Shown: in pieces, positions 1 to 6,593 of the stretch
How the letters are laid out: each line of letters begins with the position of its first letter
How positions within the stretch are numbered: the stretch's first letter is position 1
Assembly: GCA_002707085.1 (NCBI GenBank)
Contig: PALY01000076.1
Location: 25,750-32,907, forward strand
DNA length: 7,158 nt
Reading direction: 5' to 3'
Source: Deltaproteobacteria bacterium
GTDB lineage: Bacteria > Myxococcota_A > UBA796
The notes under the pieces: model-generated
Told to the model about the DNA's origin: nothing
Database searches by the model: none
Seen by the model: only the letters and a program-made list of their open reading frames with translations
Made by a program: the position numbers and the translations under genes

Positions 1-437
1 CCGCCCCCTGGTGTTCGGCTGTGTACAAAACGATGGGGGCTGCCCGATTCAGTCAGATATCCTTGCATATAGTAGTGGCTGCTACCCCAGCTGGCTTCGC
101 GGCGAATCGATAGTGTTGCACCACCCTCTACACGCCATTTGGCCATTCCACTTTGACCATAGGACTTGTACAACATGGGCAAAGTCAGGATTGCAACGTC
201 ATCCCGGTAGATCTGCAGATTTTCTGATTCGTTGTACATCATGGTGATGATGAAGTCCTGGCCTTCTGGAATCTCCAACAGTGTTTCCGTACCAGGAGCC
301 GTAAATTCACCCACAAAACTGCGGTATGGATTTGATCCATGAGAAATTTTGGGCAGGCTGAGCGTTGGTGTGCCATGCGCGGCGTTGGTTGAGAATGCAA
401 ACAAACAAACGACGGACAACAAAAGACGGAGATGCAT
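1..437 (-). CDS. Small secreted protein of unknown function, C-terminus outside the window
   Basis: The frame is open from an ATG at 437 to the window edge, giving 145 visible codons with no stop, so the C-terminus is missing. The N-terminus reads MHLRLLLSVVCLFAFSTNAA and then HG: a basic start, a hydrophobic core and a small-residue cleavage region around NAA or AHG, which is a typical Sec signal peptide. The mature part alternates short hydrophobic stretches with Ser/Thr/Gly turns and looks like an all-beta extracytoplasmic domain. I do not recognise a family. The start at 437 is chosen because AGAGG lies about 5 bases upstream; an in-frame ATG at 458 has no ribosome binding site and would put seven extra residues before the signal peptide. 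The gene begins 57 bp after the folE2 stop on the same strand, so it may be read through from folE2, but no functional link can be seen. Confidence 0.75.
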   Translation of the reverse strand, partial: MHLRLLLSVVCLFAFSTNAAHGTPTLSLPKISHGSNPYRSFVGEFTAPGTETLLEIPEGQDFIITMMYNESENLQIYRDDVAILTLPMLYKSYGQSGMAKWRVEGGATLSIRREASWGSSHYYMQGYLTESGSPHRFVHSRTPGG

Positions 438-494
438 GAAAACCTCTGGAGCTTTCATCGTAGCGCATCCGTGACATGTTGATTCGACTGGATG

Positions 495-1628
495 CTATCT
501 CTTGGCGATCCAGGAAAGAAAAGCATCTGGGTTGGCGGCAATTTTTTCAGCCAAATCGGGTGGCACTACACCTGCGCGAAGTTGCATTTGGACAGGATCT
601 ACCCCGAGCAATTCTGCGGCCCGAGACAAAGCTTCACCCGATAAACGCTTTTCGTCGGATTCGACGCGGCTAAGAAAACTGGAAGACACAGAGAGTTTGT
701 CCGCAAAAGACCGTTGATTCAGGTTGTTGGAAACCCGTTCGGAACGAAGCCAAGAGCCGAAACTCTGGACCGTTTCTGGTGCAGTGGGGCGGAAATCACT
801 TCGGGGTGTTTCTGCCTTGTCGTCCGGCGACCAAGTGATTTCGCCATAGGCCGAATGGTTGTGAATGGATTCTTTGTTCTCAGCTGCCACCCGCAGCCAC
901 TCAATGCCCGGCCGTTCACGGATTTTGACCACGACATCACGGACAAGATCTTCAACAAATTTTGGATTGTCGTAGGCGAGTTCTGTGACGTACTTTTCAT
1001 CGTCTCTCTTCAGTAAAGTGAACAATGGGGCCGATGCACAGGCTTCCACATCTTCAATGATGTCTTCGAGCCATATGAACTCGTTGGAACGAACTTCTAC
1101 GGTCACATAGCTTCGTTGGTTGTGCGCTCCGTATTCACTCACGGCTTTCGAGCATGGACACAGGCTCTTTACAGGAACCTCTACGACCAAGAGAAATTGA
1201 TTTTCGTTCCCTCGACGCTGTCCTTCGAACCGGCAGTTGTAGTTCATCAAGGATGGGGCCCCACTGACCGGTGCTTTTTTCTCCATAAAGTAGGGCAGTT
1301 CGACCTCGATATACGCGTCTGTCGCATCCAGTCTATCTTGGATTTGGCGCAGAATTTCGGGAAACTGACGGAAGGTCATTTGCCCCCGAACCTGATTCAA
1401 AATTTCCACAAAACGGCTCATGTGTGTGCCTTTGAACTCTTGTGGCAAACCGACATAGGCGTTGATTGTGGCGACGGTGTGCTGCTCGCGGTTTTCACGG
1501 TCCAACACACGGATGGGGTAGCTCAACCCTTTGATGCCCACCCTGTCGATGGCCAGCGCTCGGGTGTCCAACTCATTGGCGTGGTCTGGAAGATCAGGGA
1601 TTCGCGATTTCTGGACTACAGCAGACAT
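495..1628 (-). CDS. folE2: GTP cyclohydrolase FolE2 (type IB) fused to a C-terminal XRE-family HTH domain
   Basis: The protein has 377 residues. Residues 1-266 are a complete FolE2, which converts GTP to 7,8-dihydroneopterin triphosphate, the entry step of folate and queuosine synthesis in the cytoplasm. Diagnostic motifs are SLCPCSKAVSEYGAHNQRS (155-173), KRDDEKYVTE (207-216) and ESIHNHSAYGEITW (253-266). C157, H169, E211 and H256 have the same mutual spacing as the metal and catalytic residues I recall from the Neisseria enzyme (Cys147, His159, Glu201, His246), so the enzyme looks intact. After a linker of about 20 residues, 288-377 form a full XRE-type DNA-binding domain: FGSWLRSERVSNNLNQRSFA, the recognition-helix pattern VSSSFLSRVES, then LLGVDPVQMQLRAGVVPPDL with a short tail, all in one uninterrupted frame. 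FolE2 proteins are normally near 260-300 residues and lack this part. The ATG at 1628 is chosen because GGAGG sits 5 bases upstream (1634-1638); an ATG at 1670 would add 14 atypical residues. It is divergent from a QueD-like gene. A role of the HTH in regulating the shared promoter region is inference. Confidence 0.95.
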   Translation of the reverse strand: MSAVVQKSRIPDLPDHANELDTRALAIDRVGIKGLSYPIRVLDRENREQHTVATINAYVGLPQEFKGTHMSRFVEILNQVRGQMTFRQFPEILRQIQDRLDATDAYIEVELPYFMEKKAPVSGAPSLMNYNCRFEGQRRGNENQFLLVVEVPVKSLCPCSKAVSEYGAHNQRSYVTVEVRSNEFIWLEDIIEDVEACASAPLFTLLKRDDEKYVTELAYDNPKFVEDLVRDVVVKIRERPGIEWLRVAAENKESIHNHSAYGEITWSPDDKAETPRSDFRPTAPETVQSFGSWLRSERVSNNLNQRSFADKLSVSSSFLSRVESDEKRLSGEALSRAAELLGVDPVQMQLRAGVVPPDLAEKIAANPDAFLSWIAKR

Positions 1629-1662
1629 ATGTGCCTCCATTTGGCCGCCGTCTAATCCAAAT

Positions 1663-1678
1663 TTGCCCATAAAGGCAA
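1663..1678. promoter_or_regulatory. Candidate operator: TTGCC-N6-GGCAA palindrome between folE2 and queD
   Basis: TTGCC (1663-1667) and GGCAA (1674-1678) are perfect inverted 5-bp arms around a 6-bp spacer. The palindrome lies in the 98-bp divergent spacer, 35 bases upstream of the chosen folE2 start and 49 bases upstream of the queD start. Its size and TTG...CAA form fit a dimeric XRE-type repressor, and the neighbouring FolE2 carries such a domain. It does not resemble a Zur box as I know it. Five-bp arms also arise by chance, so this is a candidate only. I could not find convincing -35/-10 pairs for either gene; TTAAAT at 1698-1703 is a possible -10 for the plus-strand gene. Confidence 0.3.
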
Positions 1679-1726
1679 CAAAGTTTTCCCAATCAGGTTA
1701 AATCTGCCGCACAATGGAGAAGTGCC

Positions 1727-2176
1727 GTGAGTGATCCATCTTGGTTTCGGTCCACAAAGACCTACCGCAATTTGCCCTGCGCCCACCGCCGGTGGCGGCA
1801 TGATGGCCACTGCGCCCATGTTCATGGATACAGTCGTTCTTTTACCTTTGTGTTTCGATGTCAGGAACGAACCGAGAACGGTTTTGTGATGGATTTCGGA
1901 AAGCTCAAACCGGTGAAAGCTTGGCTGGAAGAACACTACGACCACACCCTGTTGCTTGATGCTGATGATCCGCTGCTCTCCAAATTTCGCGATTTAGAGT
2001 CCCAAGGTGCCTGCAAGTTGGTCGTGTACGACGATGTGGGGATGGAAGGTTCCGCTCGATTTGTCTTTGATTTTGTTGCCCCATGGGTGGTGAAAAACAC
2101 AGACGGACGGGTCCAGTTGGAAAGCGTTGAGTGCCGTGAAAACGACAAAAACAGTGCCATTTACCGGCCGGATTGA
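1727..2176 (+). CDS. queD: 6-carboxytetrahydropterin synthase family protein (QueD/PTPS-like)
   Basis: The 149-residue product belongs to the 6-pyruvoyl-tetrahydropterin synthase / QueD family, which converts 7,8-dihydroneopterin triphosphate to 6-carboxytetrahydropterin on the way to preQ0. Visible family landmarks are CAHRRW (18-23), the catalytic-cysteine region GHCAHVHGY with C29 and H33, NGFVMDFGKLKPVKAWLEE (51-69), the catalytic pair D72-H73 in EEHYDHTLL, and the C-terminal RENDKNSAIYRP with E138 in the place of the substrate-binding Glu. In the canonical zinc motif HGH the last His is Tyr here (Y35); H20, H28, H31 and H33 remain nearby. I recall related QueD-like proteins with HGY, so this may mark a subfamily and not a defect. 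The start is GTG at 1727 with GGAGA at 1716-1720, 6 bases upstream. It is divergent from folE2, whose product supplies its substrate, and converges on the next gene with 19 bp between stops. Confidence 0.88.
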   Translation: MSDPSWFRSTKTYRNLPCAHRRWRHDGHCAHVHGYSRSFTFVFRCQERTENGFVMDFGKLKPVKAWLEEHYDHTLLLDADDPLLSKFRDLESQGACKLVVYDDVGMEGSARFVFDFVAPWVVKNTDGRVQLESVECRENDKNSAIYRPD

Positions 2177-2195
2177 AACGGTGGATAAGCAGCCA

Positions 2196-2999
2196 TCAAT
2201 AGCTGCGATGGTCGACCGGAAACACAGAGTCACATGGTCTACACAAAGCGGACGGTAGGCCAGAGTTTCGACGCGTTCGACCGGATACTGTCTTGAATAC
2301 AGGCCCGCTGTTGTCTTCATCACACTGGATACAGTCGTTGAGCGAACCGTCTTCGTTGTGATGGGTGGAGTCGAGTGATGCAAGGCATACATCCAGACAT
2401 ACATCTCGGGTGTTTTGGGTGTTGTAGTACCAGATTTGAGCGCATGGTAAGTCGAACCCAATCTCCATCAAACATTCGATGTTGGCTTCTTCACCCGCAA
2501 CAATGCCTTCGATTCCGCAGTTTCGGACCGGGTCAGTGAGGTCGGGATTCGCCATGTAGACGGCCAGGTTTTGTAGCGAAGAACACTGTCCGCATGCGCC
2601 CCTGTGTGTCACGGTTGCACCGTCTGCTTCTGCATTGGCTTGGGTTTCATAGTTTGCCAATCGATATTGCTGTGGCTCTGCTTGAGGAACCACGGCACAA
2701 AATAGGGCGTCGTCGGGTTCAAGGTTGGGGCTGCTTTGGTAAGGGTCTTCGTCGAGTGTTTCCGGTCCATCGATCAATATGAAGGATGCCAAGGATGAAA
2801 CATCGGCCTCGGTATAGGTAGGTGGTGTGAACGGGGTTTCACCACACCCACATGAAGCTGCACATTGGTCGGCACCCAGTCCGGTGTTGGCCGAAGGGGT
2901 GCCAAACAAGGTGGGGTCACATTCTTCAACCGTTGTCTTTTCTTCAGCGCAACTGACAGAGAAAGAAACCAAGATGGAGAGGAGAAACAATGGGTTCAC
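2196..2999 (-). CDS. Cysteine-rich lipoprotein of unknown function
   Basis: The product has 267 residues. It begins MNPLFLLSILVSFSVSC, a lipoprotein signal peptide with lipobox SVSC, so C17 would be lipidated and the protein held in the outer or inner membrane. Sixteen further cysteines follow, many in pairs: C46/C50/C52, CGQC (136-139), C201/C205, CIQC (223-226) and CRPC (253-256). The number is even, which fits disulfide bonding in the periplasm, although metal binding is also possible. The C-terminal block SGPVFKTVSGRTRRNSGL (231-248) looks like a strongly conserved signature; I have a vague memory of similar GRTRR-SG sequences in eukaryotic algae or oomycetes but cannot confirm it. Translation starts at GTG 2999, only 3 bp after the stop of the DUF255-type gene. 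The purine-rich AAGGA upstream lies about 10 bases away, so coupling to the preceding gene is likely. It is the last gene of a three-gene operon. Confidence 0.88.
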   Translation of the reverse strand: MNPLFLLSILVSFSVSCAEEKTTVEECDPTLFGTPSANTGLGADQCAASCGCGETPFTPPTYTEADVSSLASFILIDGPETLDEDPYQSSPNLEPDDALFCAVVPQAEPQQYRLANYETQANAEADGATVTHRGACGQCSSLQNLAVYMANPDLTDPVRNCGIEGIVAGEEANIECLMEIGFDLPCAQIWYYNTQNTRDVCLDVCLASLDSTHHNEDGSLNDCIQCDEDNSGPVFKTVSGRTRRNSGLPSALCRPCDSVFPVDHRSY

Positions 3000-3002
3000 G
3001 CT

Positions 3003-5135
3003 TTAGTGTTCCTTGCCGTCCACTTGGGACTTGAAATCATCCAGAGAGTCGCTGGGTTGTTTGCAGATGCCGTCATGACATACGTACGCTCGGGGTCCCT
3101 CTTCACTCGACTCTTTTCCAATCATGGCTGAAAACGAAGAGAGCGCTTGGGTGTCGTCGGGTGTAAGCACAGCAAGTACAGTGTGGGGACGGAGTTTTGC
3201 GTTGAAAACATCCAGCATCGCCTCAAGGGTTGGATGGTTGCGGTCCGGACTTGCAATCACGATTTCTGTAGAGCGACGTGCTTGGCGATCCGCGACTTCA
3301 GCCAAAGAAGGTGCGCTGTTGGGAGCGCGTTCAAGAATCCATGCTGCATGAGAAAGACCTTGGTCGATGGGTTCTATGCCCACATCAGGAGCGCCGTACG
3401 AGCGAAGCCGACTCAAGAGGCGCAACGCTCGCCCTGGCCCCGATGGCTCGGCGTCGTCTGTGAGGTCTGTCTTTCGAACCAGCAAGGATACGTCCTTGTC
3501 TGCTTGATAAAAGCCTCCGGTTTTTGAGTCTCGAAAGCGCTCCAGCATGGTTTTTGCGGTTGTGTTGGCGGCTTGTATCCACCTTGGATTTCCATCGGCT
3601 TCGTATAGATCGAGCAACCCTTCACCCAAAAAAGCGTAGTCTTCCAGTACGCCATTGGGTGCATTTTCAACCAAGATTCGTGGGAGCATTCCGTTGGTGT
3701 CTTGGTACTTCAGGACATGAGTGGCTGCGCGCTGAGCCGCCGCAATGAATCGCGGCTCTTCCAGCAGGCGTCCGGCTCTGGCGAAACCGCCAATGGCCAA
3801 TCCATTCCATGCAACCACGAATTTCTCATCGGTGGGTGGATGTTCGCGTTTTGACCGCACATCGTACAAGCTTTTCCGGATGGCCCGAAGTTCCTCTGCT
3901 TCAGGATCGACTCCTTGTTTGCGAATCAATACATTTCGGTGTTCCTCAAAGTTGCCCTTATCGGTCACGCCATACGCATCGATCAACGCTTCTGCTTGTG
4001 GTACTGCAGCACGAATTTGGGCCGGTGTCCACACATAGAAAGTGCCTTCTGAACCCTCACTGTCCGCCGATTGACTCGACATGAAGGCGCCGTCGCTCGA
4101 CTGCATTTCATTGATCAGGAAGTCACCAGTATCTCGTGCCACCTGTGCGAATCTTGGTTCGTCCAGCAACACACTGGCTTCAGCATATACAGCGAGCAGT
4201 TGTGCGTTGTCGTAGAGCATCTTTTCGAAATGTGGGATTTCCCAATTTGGGTCCACGGTATAGCGGTGGAAGCCTCCGCCCAGATGGTCATGAATTCCCC
4301 CTTGGTCCATGGCATGAAGCTGACTTCGAGCGATCTTCATGGATGTTTCATTGTCATGAATGGCGCCATGCCACAGCAGGAACTGAAGGCTTGATGTCAT
4401 CGGAAACTGATTTCTGGTTCCCCATCCTCGATTTTCAGGACTCCATCCTCGATACATGCGGACGGCAGCCTCCTGTGCAACGCCCACCGGAACCGTGCCG
4501 GAACTGCTCATGTCAGCACGTTTCAGGAGTCTGGTGTGAACTTGTTCAGCATAACCATCGATGTCTGCAGATTTGGTGACCCAATCTTGAGAAATCTGTT
4601 GAAGAAGCTCCAGAAATCCGGGACGGTTTTGACGCGTTTTGGGCGGAAAGTATGTTCCAGCAAAGAATGGTTTTCGATCCGGTGTGAGCCAAAGGCTGGC
4701 TGGCCAACCCCCGTTGTTTCGATTCAATATGTGAACCGCATCCATGTACAGAGCGTCAATGTCGGGTCGTTCTTCACGGTCTACTTTGATCGCTACAAAA
4801 TGTTCATTGAGGTATCCGGCAACTTCTGCGTTCTTGAAGCTTTCCTTGTGCATCACATGACACCAGTGGCACGCGTAATATCCAATCGACAAGAAGACGG
4901 GAAGGTTGCGTCGTTTGGCTTCAGCAAATGCTTCATCGCCCCAGGGATACCAGTTGATGGGGTCTTCGCCGTGCATCTTTAGGTAGGGGCTGTCGGCAGT
5001 TTGTAGTCGATTGGACCAAGGCCCTTCCAACTGCGTGGTGGTGGCAGAACGAAGGTTTGTCGGCTGTGTGGCTGTTTGGACAGGCGATTCATTTCCTCCA
5101 CAACTGAAGAGGAACAACAGAGACAACAGTTTCAT
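3003..5135 (-). CDS. DUF255 / SSP411-family thioredoxin-domain protein, lipoprotein form (YyaL/SPATA20-like)
   Basis: The product has 710 residues, close to the usual size of about 680-690 for bacterial members plus a leader. [12 protein letters not shown] is a short lipoprotein signal peptide with C12 as the lipidated residue, followed by a low-complexity tether to about residue 38. Residues 45-180 are the thioredoxin-like DUF255 domain: [18 protein letters not shown] (49-66), the [13 protein letters not shown] active-site motif with C89 and C92, and [25 protein letters not shown]. The rest is the (alpha/alpha)6-barrel, glycosidase-like part with [18 protein letters not shown] (281-298), [13 protein letters not shown] (301-313) and [13 protein letters not shown] (440-452). 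The C-terminal pair C686/C691 in AYVCHDGIC is also typical. The biochemical function of this family is not established; a redox role is suggested by the fold and CxxC only. Its ATG overlaps the upstream stop as ATGA, with AAGGG 6 bases ahead, which indicates translational coupling. Confidence 0.93.
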   Translation of the reverse strand: MKLLSLLFLFSCGGNESPVQTATQPTNLRSATTTQLEGPWSNRLQTADSPYLKMHGEDPINWYPWGDEAFAEAKRRNLPVFLSIGYYACHWCHVMHKESFKNAEVAGYLNEHFVAIKVDREERPDIDALYMDAVHILNRNNGGWPASLWLTPDRKPFFAGTYFPPKTRQNRPGFLELLQQISQDWVTKSADIDGYAEQVHTRLLKRADMSSSGTVPVGVAQEAAVRMYRGWSPENRGWGTRNQFPMTSSLQFLLWHGAIHDNETSMKIARSQLHAMDQGGIHDHLGGGFHRYTVDPNWEIPHFEKMLYDNAQLLAVYAEASVLLDEPRFAQVARDTGDFLINEMQSSDGAFMSSQSADSEGSEGTFYVWTPAQIRAAVPQAEALIDAYGVTDKGNFEEHRNVLIRKQGVDPEAEELRAIRKSLYDVRSKREHPPTDEKFVVAWNGLAIGGFARAGRLLEEPRFIAAAQRAATHVLKYQDTNGMLPRILVENAPNGVLEDYAFLGEGLLDLYEADGNPRWIQAANTTAKTMLERFRDSKTGGFYQADKDVSLLVRKTDLTDDAEPSGPGRALRLLSRLRSYGAPDVGIEPIDQGLSHAAWILERAPNSAPSLAEVADRQARRSTEIVIASPDRNHPTLEAMLDVFNAKLRPHTVLAVLTPDDTQALSSFSAMIGKESSEEGPRAYVCHDGICKQPSDSLDDFKSQVDGKEH

Positions 5136-5773
5136 TTCATGCCCTTCAACGGGGAAATGGTTCTGCTGGACAGGATTTCATGGGACTTGTCTTTGAAAGG
5201 ATCGGCCGTGTTTTGAGAACGATATTGTTTGAGCCAAGCATCGCGTTCATGAAACAGGGCTTCGATTTCTGATTGATGACTACCAATGGTTTCAGTCACA
5301 AACCGCACCAAGTCTGGCTGTTTGTAGCAAGTGGGACTCATTTCGAAAGCATCGATGAACGGTCGCATCTGGTCGGCTTGGATGTGTCTTGTGCCGGTGA
5401 CCCACTGGTTGACAGTACTCAATGCGATGGGTTCTCCCTGTTCATTGATGGAGATCATGACCAAATGTACGGGAGCTCCATACTGGTCTTTCGAAAAAGT
5501 GTGGAAGTGTCCGAATTCTTCGTTTCTATGTGCATGGAAAAAGAATCGATGACCTTTGGCGGGGTCAGAAACACCACTTTTGGATGGATAGTGGCGATAG
5601 GGGTCGAGAACTCTCTCTTTGCCATCAAGGGCGACCAAGCCTGCGTTGGTGCCCAATGCGCCGAGTCGTTTTGCGGCCATTTTCAGATCTTCTAAACCCG
5701 CCCAAGCGCTAGAAGTTCGAAAGCCAAAAAGGCTTGCGATAACAGTGTTTGTACAAAAGCTTCGGCGATTCAC
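5132..5773 (-). CDS. Tat-signal His-rich exported protein, DUF6969-like
   Basis: The 213-residue product begins [18 protein letters not shown]. This twin-arginine (R3-R4-S-F) signal is followed by an AWA-G cleavage site after A25, so export in folded form by the Tat pathway is likely, perhaps with a bound cofactor or metal. The mature part contains [18 protein letters not shown], then [17 protein letters not shown] (77-93) and STVNQWVTG (119-127). H80, H82, H89 and H91 lie close together and could form a metal site; that is inference. The pattern HYP...FHAHR..E.GHFHTF...NxWVTG agrees with what I remember of the uncharacterised DUF6969 family, whose function is unknown. Translation starts at GTG 5773 with AGGAAG (5780-5785) 6 bases upstream, and no ATG is better placed. 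It is the first gene of the operon and its stop overlaps the start of the DUF255-type gene by four bases. Confidence 0.85.
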   Translation of the reverse strand: MNRRSFCTNTVIASLFGFRTSSAWAGLEDLKMAAKRLGALGTNAGLVALDGKERVLDPYRHYPSKSGVSDPAKGHRFFFHAHRNEEFGHFHTFSKDQYGAPVHLVMISINEQGEPIALSTVNQWVTGTRHIQADQMRPFIDAFEMSPTCYKQPDLVRFVTETIGSHQSEIEALFHERDAWLKQYRSQNTADPFKDKSHEILSSRTISPLKGMK

Positions 5774-5801
5774 GGTGGTCTTCCTGTTGCGAACACCGTA
5801 C

Positions 5802-5807
5802 TCTATA
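5802..5807 (-). promoter_or_regulatory. Possible -10 element for the three-gene exported-protein operon
   Basis: Read on the minus strand, TATAGA ends 28 bases before the GTG start at 5773. Transcription from there would give a leader of about 20 bases containing the AGGAAG ribosome binding site. No good -35 is present at 16-18 bp spacing, so this is a weak call. The site also overlaps TATACC read in the other direction, immediately before the plus-strand lipoprotein gene. Confidence 0.25.
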
Positions 5808-5811
5808 CCGG

Positions 5812-6495
5812 ATGAAACGCATGATCCTCATATCGTTGTTGTTGGCTGTGGGATGTCCACAGCCCGTGTCTACCAATTCTCCCACCGCACCCTCAAAGGA
5901 TGGGTCCCAGAGTGTCAGCTATTCACCGGTAGCGGGGGAAGAGGCATTGGAAGCCCGAATGGGGCAGACGACGATGCAGGTGGCACCAGAAACCGTGATT
6001 GCCACCAGCAAGACTCGTGGCGAGACGATGCAGGCCACGATTCGTGCAGGTCACCACTCTTTGTTTTCTGGAAAAATCGTTTGTTCATCCTGTTCGGGTC
6101 CATTCATTGTGAAGATCATGGCTTTTGTGAAGCCATCCCCCACAGCGGCGGTGACCATCGAAGACGGTGGGGCACCTCAACCACCAACCTGCGGTGTGGG
6201 TGGACATGGATCGGACGTTCGTTTTCCACCCGTGATTGTGGACAAGCCGGGTCCATTTGAGATTGCTTTCCCGTGGCATGGATACCCGGTCGTCATTGAA
6301 GTGCATCAAGATACCGATGGTGATGGACGCCCGACACCAGGGGAACCATTTACGGTATTGCATGAAGGTGGGGCGTTGATGGGCAATGAAGATCGCATGG
6401 GCCTTGTGGTGGATATGGATGCCGCACCAGCAATGGTGGGCGATGGCTCAGCTGCACCGGTGAACCAAGGTGCGGGTGAACAAACCTCTCCTTGA
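5812..6495 (+). CDS. Lipoprotein of unknown function with an EF-hand-like acidic loop
   Basis: The product has 227 residues. MKRMILISLLLAVGC is a lipoprotein signal peptide with C15 as the lipidation site, followed by a Ser/Thr/Pro-rich tether. A central beta-rich region contains CSSC (91-94) and C127. DTDGDGRPTPGE (167-178) has Asp at loop positions 1, 3 and 5, Gly at 6 and Glu at 12, the layout of an EF-hand calcium loop, although position 8 is Pro where a hydrophobic residue is usual. The C-terminus is Ala/Gly/Pro-rich and low in complexity. I recognise no family. The frame is open further upstream, but the start is placed at ATG 5812 because that gives a clean signal peptide; ATG 5821 would also work. 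Neither has a clear ribosome binding site. Only 38 bp separate it from the divergent operon start. Confidence 0.82.
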   Translation: MKRMILISLLLAVGCPQPVSTNSPTAPSKDGSQSVSYSPVAGEEALEARMGQTTMQVAPETVIATSKTRGETMQATIRAGHHSLFSGKIVCSSCSGPFIVKIMAFVKPSPTAAVTIEDGGAPQPPTCGVGGHGSDVRFPPVIVDKPGPFEIAFPWHGYPVVIEVHQDTDGDGRPTPGEPFTVLHEGGALMGNEDRMGLVVDMDAAPAMVGDGSAAPVNQGAGEQTSP

Positions 6496-6507
6496 ACATG
6501 ACGGATT

Positions 6508-6521
6508 CACCCAAAAGGGTG
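6508..6521 (+). terminator. Short hairpin after the EF-hand-loop lipoprotein gene, weak terminator candidate
   Basis: CACCC (6508-6512) and GGGTG (6517-6521) pair around an AAAA loop, 12 bases after the stop codon. No T-run follows, so it is not a standard intrinsic terminator. It may only be a 3'-end stabilising hairpin. Confidence 0.25.
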
Positions 6522-6542
6522 CGTCGCTTAGATGTGTAGTGC

Positions 6543-6565
6543 GAAGACGCTGCAGTGGTGTCTTC
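6543..6565. terminator. Inverted repeat in the convergent spacer, possible bidirectional 3'-end structure
   Basis: GAAGAC (6543-6548) and GTCTTC (6560-6565) are perfect 6-bp arms around an 11-base loop that allows a few more GC and GU pairs. It lies between two converging genes (stops at 6495 and 6594), where a shared terminator is expected. There is no T-tract on either strand, so confidence is low. Confidence 0.2.
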
Positions 6566-6593
6566 CGATGAAGGCCCGGTATGCGGACCAAGC

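Noticed and set aside
438..494. Possible promoter or terminator between folE2 and the small secreted protein gene
   Set aside because: No clear hairpin with T-run and no good -35/-10 pair could be seen in the 57 bp.
1116..1655. Long plus-strand open frame of 179 codons opposite folE2
   Set aside because: It is fully antisense to the conserved FolE2 coding sequence and shows no domain or signal peptide, so it is a shadow frame.
1629..1670. Longer FolE2 starting at ATG 1670 (14 extra residues)
   Set aside because: The added residues do not resemble FolE2, there is no ribosome binding site before 1670, and a strong GGAGG precedes ATG 1628.
1629..1726. preQ1 riboswitch or Zur box upstream of queD or folE2
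   Set aside because: I looked for both because they commonly control these genes. I saw no AT-rich Zur-like palindrome and no convincing preQ1 aptamer layout.
2189..2206. GCAGC-N8-GCTGC inverted repeat at the convergent queD / lipoprotein junction
   Set aside because: The arms are only 5 bp, there is no T-tract, and it lies partly in coding sequence, so it is too weak to call a terminator.
1994..2461. Minus-strand open frame crossing the queD and Cys-rich lipoprotein ends
   Set aside because: It overlaps two well-supported genes in other frames and its translation shows no coherent features.
5748..5757. Perfect palindrome TTTGTACAAA near the start of the DUF6969-like gene
   Set aside because: It lies within the signal-peptide codons, and a single 10-bp palindrome is expected by chance in 7 kb.
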